Source of the DNA: Phytohabitans suffuscus
GTDB lineage: Bacteria > Actinomycetota > Actinomycetes > Mycobacteriales > Micromonosporaceae
Assembly: GCF_011764565.1 (NCBI RefSeq)
Contig: NZ_AP022871.1
Location: forward strand, 1,054,001 to 1,118,000
Length of the DNA: 64,000 nucleotides
Reading direction: 5' to 3'
Position 1 is the first letter of the stretch. Every line of letters begins with the position of its first letter. A program made the position numbers and the translations under genes. The notes under the pieces are model-generated. The model saw nothing but the letters and a program-made list of their open reading frames with translations. It made no database searches and had not been told where the DNA came from. Of the stretch, positions 15,775 to 25,875 are shown piece by piece.

Positions 15775-17174
15775 TCAGGCGGCGATCCGGGGCAGCAGCT
15801 CCTCCGTGAACCGCCACAACAGCGACGAGTCGTGCGTGTGGAACGCGGCTCCGGTGTAGAACGTGCCGTTTCGTCCCTGCAGCCCGTACAGCCGGCGGTA
15901 GAAGCCGCCCGCGATGTCGCCGGGGCGGACCACGAGCTCGAACGGGTTGTGCCCCTTGAAGACCTCCAGGCCCTCCAGCTCCACCGGGTACGAGCCGGCC
16001 CGGCGCAGCCGCCGCAGGTCCGCCACGATCGCGGCCCGTACCGCCTGGTCGCCGACCGGCCCGGTGCTGCCGTACTTGACGCCCCACAGGTCGGGCACGC
16101 CGGTCACGGTCAGGCCGTACCAGCCGGGCAGCGGCGCGATGTTGTACGGGGTGTCCGCGCCGACGTTGACCAGCGAGACACCGGCGGGCATCCCGGAGAG
16201 CCGGGCCACGGCGGTCCAGTAGTGGTGGTGGCGGAAGCGGCCGAAGATGGCCCGCTCGGTCGCGTCCAGGTCGAAACCGCCGAAAGTGGACAGCAGGGGT
16301 GGCGCGGTGACGAGGAGCTTGCGGCAGTGGATCACGCGCGGGCCGTGCGGCGTCGTGACCCGTACCTGGATGCCCCGCTGGCCACGCCGCACCCGGGTCA
16401 CGCTCGCCCCGAGCAGTACGTCCGGGCCCAGCCACCCGGTCGCCTTCTCGTAGAGCTCGCTGTTGTCGCGCCGCTCGGTGATGAGCAGCGAGCCGGTGAG
16501 CACGCTGTTGATGACGCTGAGGCTCACGTTCTTGAGCACGTAGATCGCCGGGATCCGGAGGATGTCGCCGAGGCCCTGGGCGTAGCCGTTGAGCATGTGC
16601 ACGATCGACTCCAGCCCGTGCCGCACCGCGAACTCGCCGAACGGCAGCAGCAGGTCGGCCGGCACCGGGTCGGGCAGGTCGAAGCCCTGGTCGAGGTAGG
16701 GGTACTGCTGCAGCAGCCCGATGTACGCGGGCAGCGCGACCGGCGCCGGCGGCGTGTACCCGGGCACGACGAGGCCGGTGCGGAAGTCGACGTAGTGGTT
16801 CGTCGTGCCGCCCTGCCCGGTGTACCGCACGAGCGGCACCCCGAAGCGGCCGAAGAAGTCCCGTACCAGCGGAATGTCGTGGTAGATGAGCACGCCGATG
16901 TCTGTGCTGCCGCCGCTGACCGGGTCGTGGTACGTCTCGGTGTGCCCGCCGAGCCGCCCGGCCCGCTCCACCACCGCCACGCTGTGGCCGAGGTCACGGA
17001 GGCGGACCGCGGCGTACGTGCCGCTCGCGCCGCCGCCGATCACGCAGACGTCGCGGCGGATGACCCCGCCGCCGGCGGCCGAGGCGGCGGAGCCGGGGCC
17101 AGGGCGGCGGCCGCCGCGGCCACACCCGTGCCGCCGAGAATTCGCAACGCATCCTTGCGGGTGACACCCATCAT
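15775..17174 (-). CDS. Secreted FAD-dependent oxidoreductase (NAD(P)-binding Rossmann type), one frame break
   Basis: The body has GGGASGTYAAVRLRDLGHSV followed by VVERAGRLGGHTETY, the FAD beta-alpha-beta and GG motif of amine-oxidase-like flavoproteins, and ends FHTHDSSLLWRFTEELLPRI. From ATG 17174 a separate frame encodes MMGVTRKDALRILGGTGVAA plus an Ala/Pro stretch, a signal/anchor that naturally precedes RRDVCVIGGG. Joining them needs one base near 17045-17100, giving 466 aa. It is therefore probably exported or membrane-anchored. The substrate is unknown. Confidence 0.75.
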
Positions 17175-17266
17175 GGGTTCCTCTCTACAGTGGACGGTTC
17201 GCGATCATGGTCCGGGACATGATATTTCCTCATGCTCGGCGCCCGGATCGGCGTTAAGGTGGCGGC

Positions 17267-18256
17267 GTGCGTGATCTCCGGGTGCTCTTCGTCGGCGGTA
17301 GCGGCATCATCAGCTCCGCCTCCTCGCGCCTCGCCGTGGCGAGCGGCGCCGACCTGTACCTCCTGAACCGCGGCACCACCACCCACCGGGCGCTGCCACC
17401 CGAGGCGACCGTGCTCCGCGCGGACGTGCGCGACCCCGGGTCGGTGGCCGCCGCCCTCGGCGACCTCGAGTTCGACGCGGTGGTCAACTGGGTGGCCTTC
17501 ACGCCCGAGCACGTACGGGCCGACCTGGCCACGTTCGCCGGCCGCACCCGGCAGTACGTCTTCATCAGCTCGGCCTCCGCCTACCAGACCCCACCGGCCC
17601 GGCTGCCGGTCGTGGAGTCGACGCCGCTGCGCAACCCGTTCTGGCGGTACTCGCGCGACAAGATCGCCTGCGAGGACCTGCTGGTCGCCGCGTACCGGGA
17701 CAGCGGCTTCCCGGCCACGATCGTGCGCCCCTCGCACACGTACGACCGCACGCTCGTCCCGTTCGACGGCGGGTGGACGGTCGTCGAGCGGATGCGGCAG
17801 GGCCGGCCGGTCATCGTGCACGGCGACGGCACCTCACTGTGGACGCTGACCCACCACGAAGACTTCGCGCGCGGGTTCGTGCCGCTGCTCGGGCACCCCC
17901 GGGCGATCGGCGAGGCGGTGCACATCACCTCCGACGACGTGCTGACCTGGGACCAGATCGCCCACCAGCTCGCCGCCGCCGCGGGCGTGCGGCCGCGGAT
18001 CGTGCACGTACCGTCCGACGCGATCGCCGCCGAGGACCCGCAGTGGGGCGCCGGCCTGCTCGGCGACAAGGCCCACTCGATGGTCTTCGACAACTCCAAG
18101 CTCCGCTCGCTGGTGCCGGGCTTCGTGGCGACGATCCCGTTCCACCAGGGCGCCCGCGAGATCGTCGCCTGGCACGACGAAGACCCGGCCCGCCGCCGGG
18201 TGGACCCCCGCTTCGACGCCGCGATGGACAAGCTCGCCGCCGCCTGGTCACGGTGA
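17267..18256 (+). CDS. NAD-dependent epimerase/dehydratase family protein (extended SDR)
   Basis: The 329-aa protein starts at GTG 17267 with AAGGTGG just upstream. The nucleotide loop is atypical (LFVGGSGIISSASSRLAV rather than GxxGxxG) and the catalytic YxxxK is visible as YSRDK in FWRYSRDKIACEDLL. ADVRDPGSVAAAL and VFISSASAY are the adenine-pocket and active-site Ser segments. It resembles actinobacterial SDRs that act on NDP-sugars or isoprenoid-like substrates. It is divergent from the FAD oxidoreductase; the shared 90-bp spacer probably holds both promoters. Confidence 0.82.
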   Translation: MRDLRVLFVGGSGIISSASSRLAVASGADLYLLNRGTTTHRALPPEATVLRADVRDPGSVAAALGDLEFDAVVNWVAFTPEHVRADLATFAGRTRQYVFISSASAYQTPPARLPVVESTPLRNPFWRYSRDKIACEDLLVAAYRDSGFPATIVRPSHTYDRTLVPFDGGWTVVERMRQGRPVIVHGDGTSLWTLTHHEDFARGFVPLLGHPRAIGEAVHITSDDVLTWDQIAHQLAAAAGVRPRIVHVPSDAIAAEDPQWGAGLLGDKAHSMVFDNSKLRSLVPGFVATIPFHQGAREIVAWHDEDPARRRVDPRFDAAMDKLAAAWSR

Positions 18257-18372
18257 GCCTCCTGGTCACGGTGAGCCCGCGCTCCTGTCGGGTACCCGCC
18301 AGTCGCGTCACACGCGCCGTCACACGGTCGGCCGGTCTCCTGTGGTGGATACACCACGCAAGGAGGAGCACC

Positions 18373-19191
18373 GTGACAAGCACGACCATCGACTTCGAGA
18401 CGATCAAGAAGAACCAACGGGCCGGTTGGGAGACCGGCGACTACCCGCGAGTCGGCAACACGCTGCAGATCATCGCGGAGCTGCTGGTGGAGGCGGCGGA
18501 CGTCCGCGCCGGCCAGAAGGTCCTGGACGTCGCCTGCGGCCAGGGGAACGCGGCGATGGCCGCCGCCCGCCGCTTCGCCGAGGCGACCGGCGTCGACTAC
18601 GCGGCGAACCTGCTGGAGCAGGGGCGGGAGCGGGCGGCGGCCGAGCACCTGGACGTGACGTTCCAGGAGGGCGACGCCGAGGCGCTGCCGGCGCCGGACC
18701 GCGCGTTCGACCTGGTGGTGAGCACGGTCGGCGTGATGTTCGCGCCGGACCACCAGCGGGCGGCCGACGAGCTGGTCCGGGTCACCAGGCCGGGCGGGCG
18801 GATCGCGCTGGCCTGCTGGACGCCCACCGGCATGATCGGCGGCCTCTTCAAGACCGTCGGGAAGTGGGCGCCGCCACCGGCCGGCGTCCGCCCGCCCACC
18901 CTGTGGGGCACGCCCGAGCACCTGGCCGGCCTCTTCGGCGACCGGGTGGAGTGGACCGCGCTCACCGGCCGCGCGTACACCTTCCGCTACCACTCCCCCG
19001 CGCACTTCTCGGAGTGGTTCCGGCAGCACTACGGCCCGATCACGCGCCTCGCCGGCACGCTGTCGGAGGCGGACCGCGAGCGGTTCGCGATCGACCTCGC
19101 CGAGGTGGCGGTCCGCTTCAACCGGGCCGGCGACGGCACGGTGGCGGCGCCCGCCGACTACCTCGAGTCCGTCGGCGTGGTGCGCGGATAA
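18373..19191 (+). CDS. SAM-dependent class I methyltransferase
   Basis: Start GTG 18373 sits 4 nt after AGGAGGAGC, an ideal ribosome-binding site. The 272-aa product has motif I (VLDVACGQGNAAMAAARRF), the acidic ribose contact VDYAANLLEQ, motif II (GDAEALPAPDRAFDLVVST) and VTRPGGRIALACW. This is the UbiE/Methyltransf_11 type. The stop is 7 nt before the next regulator gene, so the two are one operon. Confidence 0.88.
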   Translation: MTSTTIDFETIKKNQRAGWETGDYPRVGNTLQIIAELLVEAADVRAGQKVLDVACGQGNAAMAAARRFAEATGVDYAANLLEQGRERAAAEHLDVTFQEGDAEALPAPDRAFDLVVSTVGVMFAPDHQRAADELVRVTRPGGRIALACWTPTGMIGGLFKTVGKWAPPPAGVRPPTLWGTPEHLAGLFGDRVEWTALTGRAYTFRYHSPAHFSEWFRQHYGPITRLAGTLSEADRERFAIDLAEVAVRFNRAGDGTVAAPADYLESVGVVRG

Positions 19192-19198
19192 TCCGCTC

Positions 19199-21010
19199 GT
19201 GTACACCGTCAGGTTGCTCGGACCGCCGGCCATCGAGCTGGACGGCCAGCCCGTGCGCTCGCCGCGCGGCCGGAAGGCGTGGGCCCTTCTGAGCTACCTG
19301 CTGCTCGCCGAGCGGCCGCCCAGCCGGCGGCACCTCGCCGAGCTGCTCTTCTCCGACGCCGACGACCCGCTGGGTGCGCTGCGGTGGACGCTCGCCGAAC
19401 TGCGCCGGGCGCTGGGCGGCACCGGCGCGTTCGCCGGCGACCCCGTGTCGAACGCGTTGGGGGACGGGGTCGCCGTCGACGTACACCTGCTGGACGATCC
19501 GGACGGTGACCCTTCCCCGCTGCTCGCCCTCGGCGGCGACCTGCTCGAAGGGGTGAGCCTGCCGGCCTGCCTCGAGTTCGAGTCGTGGCTGCTGGTGGCG
19601 CGGCACCGGGTGTCGGCGGCGATCGAGGCGCGGCTGCGCCAGGCGGCGGTCGCGCTGCTGGCGAGCGGGGCGGCGGGCGAGGCGGTCGGGTACGCGGCCC
19701 GCGCCGTCGCCCGCAACCCGCTCGAAGAGGGAAACCACGAGCTGCTGGTACGCAGCCTCGCGGTGGCCGGCGACCGGGCGGCGGCGCTGCGGCAGATCGC
19801 GGTCGGTGAGGACCTGCTGCGGCGCGAGCTGGGACACGAGGCGTCGGCGGCGCTGCGCGAGGCCGCCGACGTGGGACCCGGGTCGGCGATGGTGTCGCCG
19901 CTGCGCGGGCGGTCCGCCGCGCTGAGCCAGCTGGAGGCCGGCCGGGCCGCGATCGCCGCCGGTGCCGTCGACGCGGGGTTGCAGTGCCTGCGCCGCGCGG
20001 TCACCGAGGCGGCGCGGGCCGGCGACGGCGCGGTACAGGCACAGGCGCTGTGCGCGCTGGGCGGTGCGCTCGTGCACTCGGTACGGGGGCGGGACAACGA
20101 GGGTGCCGTCGTCCTGGAGGAGGCCATCCAGCTGGCCGGCCGGGCCGGCGACCGGGCCACGGCGGTCACCGCGCACCGGCAGCTCGGCTTCGTCGAGGTG
20201 CAGGCCGGCCGGCGGGGTACCGGCGAGGCGTGGCTGGCCAAGGCGACCGCGATGGCCGAGACCGGCGCCGAGCTGGCCGCGATCCTCGGGGTGCGCGGCA
20301 TGAACGCCTCCGACCGCGGCGACTACCCCACCGCCCTCGCCCACCTCGCCGAGTCCGCAGAGCGCGCGGCCGGCGCCGGCGACCCGCGGCAACAGGCGTG
20401 GTCGCTGTCCATACTGGCCCGCGCCCACCTGCTGCGCGGCGAACGCAGCCAGGCCGGCATGGCGCTCGACCAGTCGCTGGAGCTGATCCACGAGCAGCGG
20501 TGGATGGCCTTCCTGCCCTGGCCGCAGGCCCTGCGCGCGGAGCTCTCCCTGACCGCCGGCGACACCGGTACCGCCGCCGACACCCTGGAACGCGCCTGGA
20601 CACTGGCCATCCAGCTCGACGACCCGTGCTGGGAGGGCATGGCCGCCCGCGGCCTGGGCCGCCTCCACGCCGCCCGCGGCGACCGCACCGGCGCCGACCG
20701 GTGGCTCGGCGAGGCGCGGCGCCGCTGCTCCGCGCTGCCCGACCGCTACCAGTGGGTCCACGGGTACGTCCTGGACGCCGCCGCCACCACCGCCATCGAG
20801 CACGGCGACCGCGAACGGGCCGAGGCGCTGGTGGGCTCCCTGTCGTCACTGGCCGCCCGCTGCGACATGGGCGAGCTGGTGGTCCGCGCCCACCTGCACC
20901 GCCACCACCTCGGCGACCCGGCCGCACTGCGCTCCGCCCGCCTGCTGGCCGCCGGCATCGACAACCCGGCACTGGCCGCCCTCCTGCACAAAGCGCCCGG
21001 CCGCGCCTGA
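19199..21010 (+). CDS. BTAD-containing SARP-like transcriptional regulator with TPR C-terminus
   Basis: The 603-aa protein starts at GTG 19199. Residues 1-85 are an OmpR-type winged helix (YTVRLLGPPAIELDGQPVRS, ALLSYLLLAERPPSRRHLAE), 95-240 a BTAD helical domain, and the rest Ala-rich TPR-like repeats (AHRQLGFVEVQAGRRGTGEA and later). It lacks the ATPase domain found in larger AfsR-type proteins. It is co-transcribed with the methyltransferase gene 7 nt upstream. The regulon is unknown. Confidence 0.85.
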   Translation: MYTVRLLGPPAIELDGQPVRSPRGRKAWALLSYLLLAERPPSRRHLAELLFSDADDPLGALRWTLAELRRALGGTGAFAGDPVSNALGDGVAVDVHLLDDPDGDPSPLLALGGDLLEGVSLPACLEFESWLLVARHRVSAAIEARLRQAAVALLASGAAGEAVGYAARAVARNPLEEGNHELLVRSLAVAGDRAAALRQIAVGEDLLRRELGHEASAALREAADVGPGSAMVSPLRGRSAALSQLEAGRAAIAAGAVDAGLQCLRRAVTEAARAGDGAVQAQALCALGGALVHSVRGRDNEGAVVLEEAIQLAGRAGDRATAVTAHRQLGFVEVQAGRRGTGEAWLAKATAMAETGAELAAILGVRGMNASDRGDYPTALAHLAESAERAAGAGDPRQQAWSLSILARAHLLRGERSQAGMALDQSLELIHEQRWMAFLPWPQALRAELSLTAGDTGTAADTLERAWTLAIQLDDPCWEGMAARGLGRLHAARGDRTGADRWLGEARRRCSALPDRYQWVHGYVLDAAATTAIEHGDRERAEALVGSLSSLAARCDMGELVVRAHLHRHHLGDPAALRSARLLAAGIDNPALAALLHKAPGRA

Positions 21011-21475
21011 AGACCTTCGTTCTATGGAGCTTCCGCGGTCAGGGTTGAGCGGAAGGCGAGGTGGCCGGGGTCGCGCGGACGGCGGTGCCGCCGCCGAAAT
21101 CGCCTGATTTGTCATCGTTTGGTCAGCTGACGGTGGACGGCGGTTGCCCCCGGAGGGCTCGCGTCCACGATCAGCCGGAACCGATCCCTCGGGCCTTGCG
21201 ACGGGCGGCTTCCCGGCCTGTCCTCATCGGATCGCCGAGGCCCACGATCACCCGACGAGAAGAACAAACCAGACGAACTCGGCACCACCGCCACCCCCGC
21301 CCTCGAACGCACGGCCCCGGCAACAGATCGTGGTATAAAACTGCCCCCAGAGGGGCGGATCCATACCACGATCCACCGAAACCGACCCCCAGCCTCCACA
21401 CCGGGGCGGACAAACCAGCGGAAACACAGAGGCCACTGTGGACAGACTCGAACCCTGACCCCAGAAGGTCTCTAG
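21011..21475 (+). repeat. ~460-bp interspersed repeat, left copy
   Basis: From directly after the BTAD gene to about 21475 the sequence matches 27086-27538 in inverted orientation, by eye at roughly 80% or better. Shared landmarks are ATGGAGCTTCCGCGGTCAGG-like, TCGTTTGGTCAGCTGACGG, the palindrome at 21327-21373 and CACTGTGGACAGA. The rest of the gap to 21891 contains a further 55-bp repeat (21555-21609) and no gene. Confidence 0.8.
21327..21373. repeat. GATCGTGG palindromic repeat
   Basis: Arms GATCGTGGTA and TACCACGATC around the core CTGCCCCCAGAGGGGCGGAT. Same family as 2603-2650 and 27187-27234. Confidence 0.8.
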
Positions 21476-21554
21476 AGACTTCCGGGGTTGGGGTTGCGGG
21501 CCTGTCCATGCCGGTTGGTCCGGCAGCGTTCAACCCCAGGTCTGGACTTGAGTG

Positions 21555-21609
21555 AGCTGCCGCGATGTCCGCGGTGGTCCGGACCGTTGCTCCCGCGGCC
21601 CCACCCTCC
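21555..21609 (+). repeat. 55-bp dispersed repeat, first copy
   Basis: It contains CCGCGGTGGTCCGGACCGTT and CTCCCGCGGCC. An inverted copy with few differences is at 24302-24356, against the broken 5' end of a Gfo/Idh gene fragment. Confidence 0.8.
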
Positions 21610-21891
21610 TCGATCCGCACGATCACACCAAGCCGGACCCGTCACACCCCCGGGGGGCCAACCACGCCGTCCGCGACGGACCGTCCGTCCCACGAAGGCT
21701 CGGATCATCCCGCTGCCGCGGAGCATCTCCTTGGTCGACGCAGGTTGGATCGTGTCGCGCAGCGTCCGTGACGAGTAATTGCCCCTCCAGAGGCAACGGA
21801 TCGCCACGGACGGTCCGGGCTGTCGCCGATCGAGGGATCCAGATCCGGGCGGGGCCGAAACCCAAGCCCGAAAGCTCTATAGATTTGGCGT

Positions 21892-22605
21892 ATGCGTGAG
21901 CCGTTGACCCTCGCCGTCGCCCAGCCGCACGTCGTCTCGCACGACCTCGCCGCCAACGTGGCCACGCACGCCGCGGTGGTGCGGGCGGCGGGTGCGCGCG
22001 TGGTGGTCTTTCCCGAGCTGTCCCTCACCGGGTACGAGCTGGAAGCCTCCACTGTAGACATCACCGACCCGCGGCTCGGGCCGCTGGTCGAGGCGTGTGC
22101 CTCGGCCGGCGCGCTGGCGCTGGTGGGGGCCCCGGTCGACGGGCCGCACATCGCGATGCTCGCCGTCGACGCGGGCGGTGTGGCGGTCGCCTACCGCAAG
22201 GTCAACCTGGGCGGGGACGAGACCGCCCGCTTCGTGCCCGGCGGCGGGCCGGTCGCGATAGATGTCGACGGGTGGCGGCTGGGGTTGGCGATCTGCAAGG
22301 ACACGGGGGTACCGCGGCACGCGGCGGACACGGCGGCCCTGGGCATCGACATGTACGTGGCGGGTGTCGCCGAGGACCGGCCCGACGTGCTCGCGGAACG
22401 CGCCCACCGCACCGCGACCGCGCACGGAGTGTGGGTGGCGGTGGCGAGCTTCGCCGGGCCGACGGGCGGCGGCTTCGACACGACGGCGGGCCGGTCCACC
22501 GTCGTCGACCCTTCCGGCGTGGTGGTCGCGCGGGCCGGTGCCGAGCCGGGCGAGTCGGTGCGCGCGACCCTGCGGGCGGGATCAGGTGCTCGCGCCGCGA
22601 CCTGA
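21892..22605 (+). CDS. Carbon-nitrogen hydrolase (nitrilase superfamily)
   Basis: The 237-aa protein carries the three catalytic residues of the family: Glu in VVFPELSLTGYE, Lys in VAYRKVNLGGDE and Cys in LGLAICKDTGVPRH. It hydrolyses amides or nitriles via a Cys thioester; the branch resembles small actinobacterial amidase-like members and the substrate is unknown. The start is ATG 21892; the upstream 400 bp is repeat-derived. It is convergent with the Gfo/Idh gene. Confidence 0.9.
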   Translation: MREPLTLAVAQPHVVSHDLAANVATHAAVVRAAGARVVVFPELSLTGYELEASTVDITDPRLGPLVEACASAGALALVGAPVDGPHIAMLAVDAGGVAVAYRKVNLGGDETARFVPGGGPVAIDVDGWRLGLAICKDTGVPRHAADTAALGIDMYVAGVAEDRPDVLAERAHRTATAHGVWVAVASFAGPTGGGFDTTAGRSTVVDPSGVVVARAGAEPGESVRATLRAGSGARAAT

Positions 22606-22636
22606 CATGGCACCAGCAGCACGCATGGCTGCCAGC

Positions 22637-22696
22637 GCGTGTTTCATAAGGGCATGCCCGGCCTGCGGCGGGTCGACCGACCCTTATGAAACACGC
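22637..22696. repeat. 60-bp element with perfect 16-bp inverted ends
   Basis: GCGTGTTTCATAAGGG at 22637-22652 is repeated inverted at 22681-22696. It lies between the ends of two convergent genes and could be a bidirectional terminator. The end sequence (GCGTGTTTCATAA) also looks like insertion-sequence termini, so a minimal MITE is equally possible. No target duplication is evident. Confidence 0.7.
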
Positions 22697-22782
22697 CCTA
22701 GCGCGACACGACGGCCGCGGTCACCGGGCCGGTGCCGGAGACAACGACCCGTACGCCCGCACGTTCTGAGCGGCGGCCGGGC

Positions 22783-23817
22783 CTACTTCGGGTTGGCGGC
22801 GTGCAGCGACTCGATGATGCCGATCGCCACCAGCGCGTCGCGCGGGTCGACCGGCAGCGGGCCGGATCCGCGCAGCGCGCCGGCCAGCCGGGCGTAGAAC
22901 TCGCGGTAGCCGCCCCGCTCGGTCGGGACCGCGGTGGCCTCGCCGTCGCGCCCCAGCCTGCCCCACGCCTGCTCCGGCTCCACGCCGAAGGCGCCGTCGA
23001 GCGGCGACATCCCGCCGGCCAGCTGCGACTCCTGCGGGTCGAGCCCCCACTTGGTGAAGCCGCCGGAGGAGCCCAGCACCCGGAAGCGAGTCCCGCGCTG
23101 CGCCACCATGCTGCTCATCGCCAGGTGCGAGCGGACGCCGCTGCTGTGCGTGAGCGCGATGAAGCTGTCGTCGTCGTTGACCGCGGCGGGGCGGTGGCGG
23201 TCCAGCTCGCCGTAGTACGACTCGACCGGCCCGAAGAGCTGCACCGCCTGGTCGATGAGGTGGGCGCCCAGGTCGTACGCCACGCCGCCACCGTCGACGC
23301 CGGCAGTCTCCTGCTTCCACTGTGGACGCGGTCGGGTGCTGCGCCACTCGAAGCGTGACTCGAAGCGCCACACGTCGCCGAGCGCGCCCGACTCGACGAG
23401 CTTGCGCACGGTCAGGAAGTCGCCGTCCCAGCGCCGGTTCTGGAAGACGGTGAGCGGGGTGCCGCCCAGCTCGGCCAGCTCGATCAGCTCGGCGGCCTCC
23501 ACGCTCTGCACCGCCAGCGGCTTGTCGACCACCGTGGCGAGCCCGCGCTCCAGCGTCCGCGTGGCGACGGCCGCGTGGTCCGGGGTGGGCGCGCAGACCA
23601 CGACGACGTCGAAGCCGTCCCCGGCGACCAGCAGCTCGTCCACACTGGACAGGATGCGGGTGGACGGGTATTGTGCGGCCGCCGCGGCGGACCGCTCGGC
23701 GTTGGCGGTGACGATGCCGGCCAGCTCGTACGCCGGGTCGGCGCTGATCAGCGGCGCGTGGAAGACGCGCCCGGCCAGCCCGTACCCGATGATGGCCGCG
23801 CGGATCGGATCGCTCAC
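22783..23817 (-). CDS. Gfo/Idh/MocA-family oxidoreductase
   Basis: The 344-aa protein has the Rossmann loop IGYGLAGRVFHAPLI, the VCAPTPDHAAVA strand, the family hallmark VVDKPLAV (EKP/DKP motif with the catalytic-site Lys) and the YDLGAHLIDQAVQLFG active-site segment. It oxidises or reduces a sugar or inositol-like substrate with NAD(P). It overlaps by 4 nt the remnant of a second, truncated Gfo/Idh-like gene upstream, so the pair once formed an operon. Confidence 0.92.
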   Translation of the reverse strand: MSDPIRAAIIGYGLAGRVFHAPLISADPAYELAGIVTANAERSAAAAAQYPSTRILSSVDELLVAGDGFDVVVVCAPTPDHAAVATRTLERGLATVVDKPLAVQSVEAAELIELAELGGTPLTVFQNRRWDGDFLTVRKLVESGALGDVWRFESRFEWRSTRPRPQWKQETAGVDGGGVAYDLGAHLIDQAVQLFGPVESYYGELDRHRPAAVNDDDSFIALTHSSGVRSHLAMSSMVAQRGTRFRVLGSSGGFTKWGLDPQESQLAGGMSPLDGAFGVEPEQAWGRLGRDGEATAVPTERGGYREFYARLAGALRGSGPLPVDPRDALVAIGIIESLHAANPK

Positions 23818-24251
23818 GAACCCAACTCCCTTACGAGCTTGCCGACCTCGCCGCCCACGACGGCGCCGGTGCGGCCCGCTAAGGCCGCGAGGATGCGCTG
23901 GCAGTCCAGGATGTCGGCCCGGCCGGCCGGCAGGCCGGACCGGGGCTCGGTGCCCTCACGGACCATGGCGTGGAACGCCTCCAACCGCGTCTCGAACGCC
24001 TCCGTGGTGCTCCGGCGGACCACCCACCGCTCGGCGTCGCCGTCCAGCGTAGTCACGGCCGACGCGATCGGCGCGGGCAACGGGTAAGGCGGGGGAAAGA
24101 CCAGCGCGACCGTGCCGGCCCCGTGCACCACGCGCACCGCCTCCCGGTACGCGGGGAAGTCGGGCAGGTAGTGCCAGGCCAGGCTGAACCGCCCACCGCC
24201 GGGATCGAGGGCGGGTGCTCGCGTCCCGCCGGATCTTTGGAGGGCTTCCAC
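23814..24251 (-). pseudogene. C-terminal fragment of a second Gfo/Idh-type oxidoreductase
   Basis: The frame from about 24225 to 23814 (AWHYLPDFPAYREAVRVVHG, RWVVRRSTTEAFETRLEAFH, ADILDCQRILAALAGRTG) matches the C-terminal substrate domain of Gfo/Idh-family proteins. There is no NAD-binding half. The homology stops next to a 55-bp dispersed repeat (24302-24356), so the 5' two-thirds was probably lost through that repeat. The apparent Met start at 24251 lies in non-homologous sequence. The 4-nt overlap with the next gene is preserved. Confidence 0.65.
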
Positions 24252-24301
24252 GATGGGGCTGCTGCCGTGGGGCGGAGGGTGACCGGGTGGGTGTGGACCG
24301 C

Positions 24302-24356
24302 GGAGGGTGAGGCCGCGGGAGCAACGGTCCGGACCACCGCGGACGTCGCGGTAGCT
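24302..24356 (-). repeat. 55-bp dispersed repeat, inverted copy
   Basis: Reverse complement of 21555-21609 (contains GGTCCGGACCACCGCGGACG). It sits at the truncation point of the Gfo/Idh fragment and about 110 bp beyond the cellulase stop. Confidence 0.8.
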
Positions 24357-24466
24357 CTGGTCTGGTCAGTCTGGTCTTTGTCAGTCTCGACGCCGGGGAG
24401 GGTGCGAGCCCCGCGCCAGATGTGCGGCGCGGGGCTCAAACGGGTCCGGGTCCCCGACCAGGGGAG

Positions 24467-25875
24467 CTACCGGTTGCGGATGTGGTCGCGGATCCAGGTG
24501 CCGGCGGGCTTGAGGCGGCTGGTGCCGGCGTAGGGGCCGTTCGGGCAGGTGCCCGTCGTGAGGACAGCGCCGCTGCGGAAGTCGTCCGAGAAGTTCCAGT
24601 TGACCCAGCTGATCTGCTTCGTGGCCATCAGGTTCAGGTACTGCTGGGCGCGGTTGAAGTCGTTGGCCCCGTCGCCGCTCGACGTCTGGGTGCCGAACTC
24701 GGTCACGAACATCGGGACGCGGTCGGCCGCGCGGGACAAGGTGTCCAAATAGGACTGGCCGTGGGAGGCGGCGTAGAAGTGGAACGTGTACATGATGTTC
24801 GTGGCGTTGACGCGGTTGTTGACGACCTCGTTCTCGTTGGCGCCCTCGGAGACGCCGAGCGACGACCAGGCGCGCGTGCCGACGAGCACCACGCCGTCGG
24901 GGTCCTGGGCGCGGATCACCGGGATGATCTGCTCGGCGTAGGACTTGATGGTGGACCAGCTCACGCCGCTGGGCTCGTTGGCGACCTCGTACAGGATGTT
25001 GGGCTTGCCGCCGTGCCGCTGGGCGATCTCGGTGAAGAACGTGCGGGCGCGCGACAGGTTGTAGTTGGGGTCGCCGGGGTCGAGCATGTGCCAGTCGACG
25101 ATGACGTACATGCCGCGGGCGCTGGCCTGCTCGATGTAGCTGTGCATCCGGTCGGTGAACAGGCGCGGGTTGGTCTCGTAGCCGCCCTCCTGCACGTACA
25201 TGCTGAGCCGCACGACGTCGGCCCGCCAGTCGGTGGCCAGCGCGTCGAACGCGGCGTTGCTGTAACAGTTCGGGAACCACTGGATGCCGTGCGTGCTCAT
25301 GCCGCGCAGCTGGATCGGCTGCCCCTGCTGGTTGCACAGCTTGGTCCCGCAGACGCGCAGCTGGCCGTTGCGGGCGACCGGGGTGCCGGAGGTGGGCGGT
25401 GGCGAGGTCGGCGGAGCGGTGGTCGGGGTGCCGACGTCGGCGGCGCCGAGGTGGGCGGAGGGGTGGTCGGCGCGGGGCCGCCGCCGCAGGGTGCGCCGTT
25501 GACCGTGCAGCCCGCCGGGACGCCGGAACCGCTGCCGATCCAGCCGAACGTCGTGCTCGCGCCGGCGGCGATAGTCCCGTTGTAGTCGCGGTTGCGGAAC
25601 GTGTGCCTGTTGCCCGAGCTGGTCAGCAGGGCGTCCCAGTAGCTGCCGACACCCGTGCCCGGCGGCAGGTCGAAGGCGACCGTCCAGCCCGTGACCGAGG
25701 CGCCGGTGCCGTTCGTGACGGTCATCTTGGCTTCGTAGCCGGAACCCCAGTCCTGCACCTTGCTGAACGTAGCGGTCACCGCGGCGGCCTGGGCCGGAGC
25801 TGCCACCACCATGATGCCGGCGGTGCCCGCGCCCAGCGCCAGGAGCGCGGCCAACAGCGTACGCACCCTCGCCAT
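24467..25875 (-). CDS. Secreted cellulase: CBM2 - linker - GH5, one frame break
   Basis: From ATG 25875 (GGAGGAG upstream) a signal peptide ends APAQA at about residue 30. A CBM2 cellulose-binding module follows (WGSGYEAKMTVTNGTGASVT, GWTVAFDLPPGTGVGSYWDA), then a Pro/Thr linker. The frame shifts in the linker near 25431, after which the GH5 domain reads GQPIQLRGMSTHGIQW, YVIVDWHM, ILYEVANEPSG (acid/base Glu) and FVTEFGTQ (nucleophile Glu). One added base gives 469 aa. It hydrolyses beta-1,4-glucan outside the cell. The 230-bp upstream region is AT-rich with GTTAGTCAACTTTACTTACC, a likely regulatory site. Confidence 0.88.
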
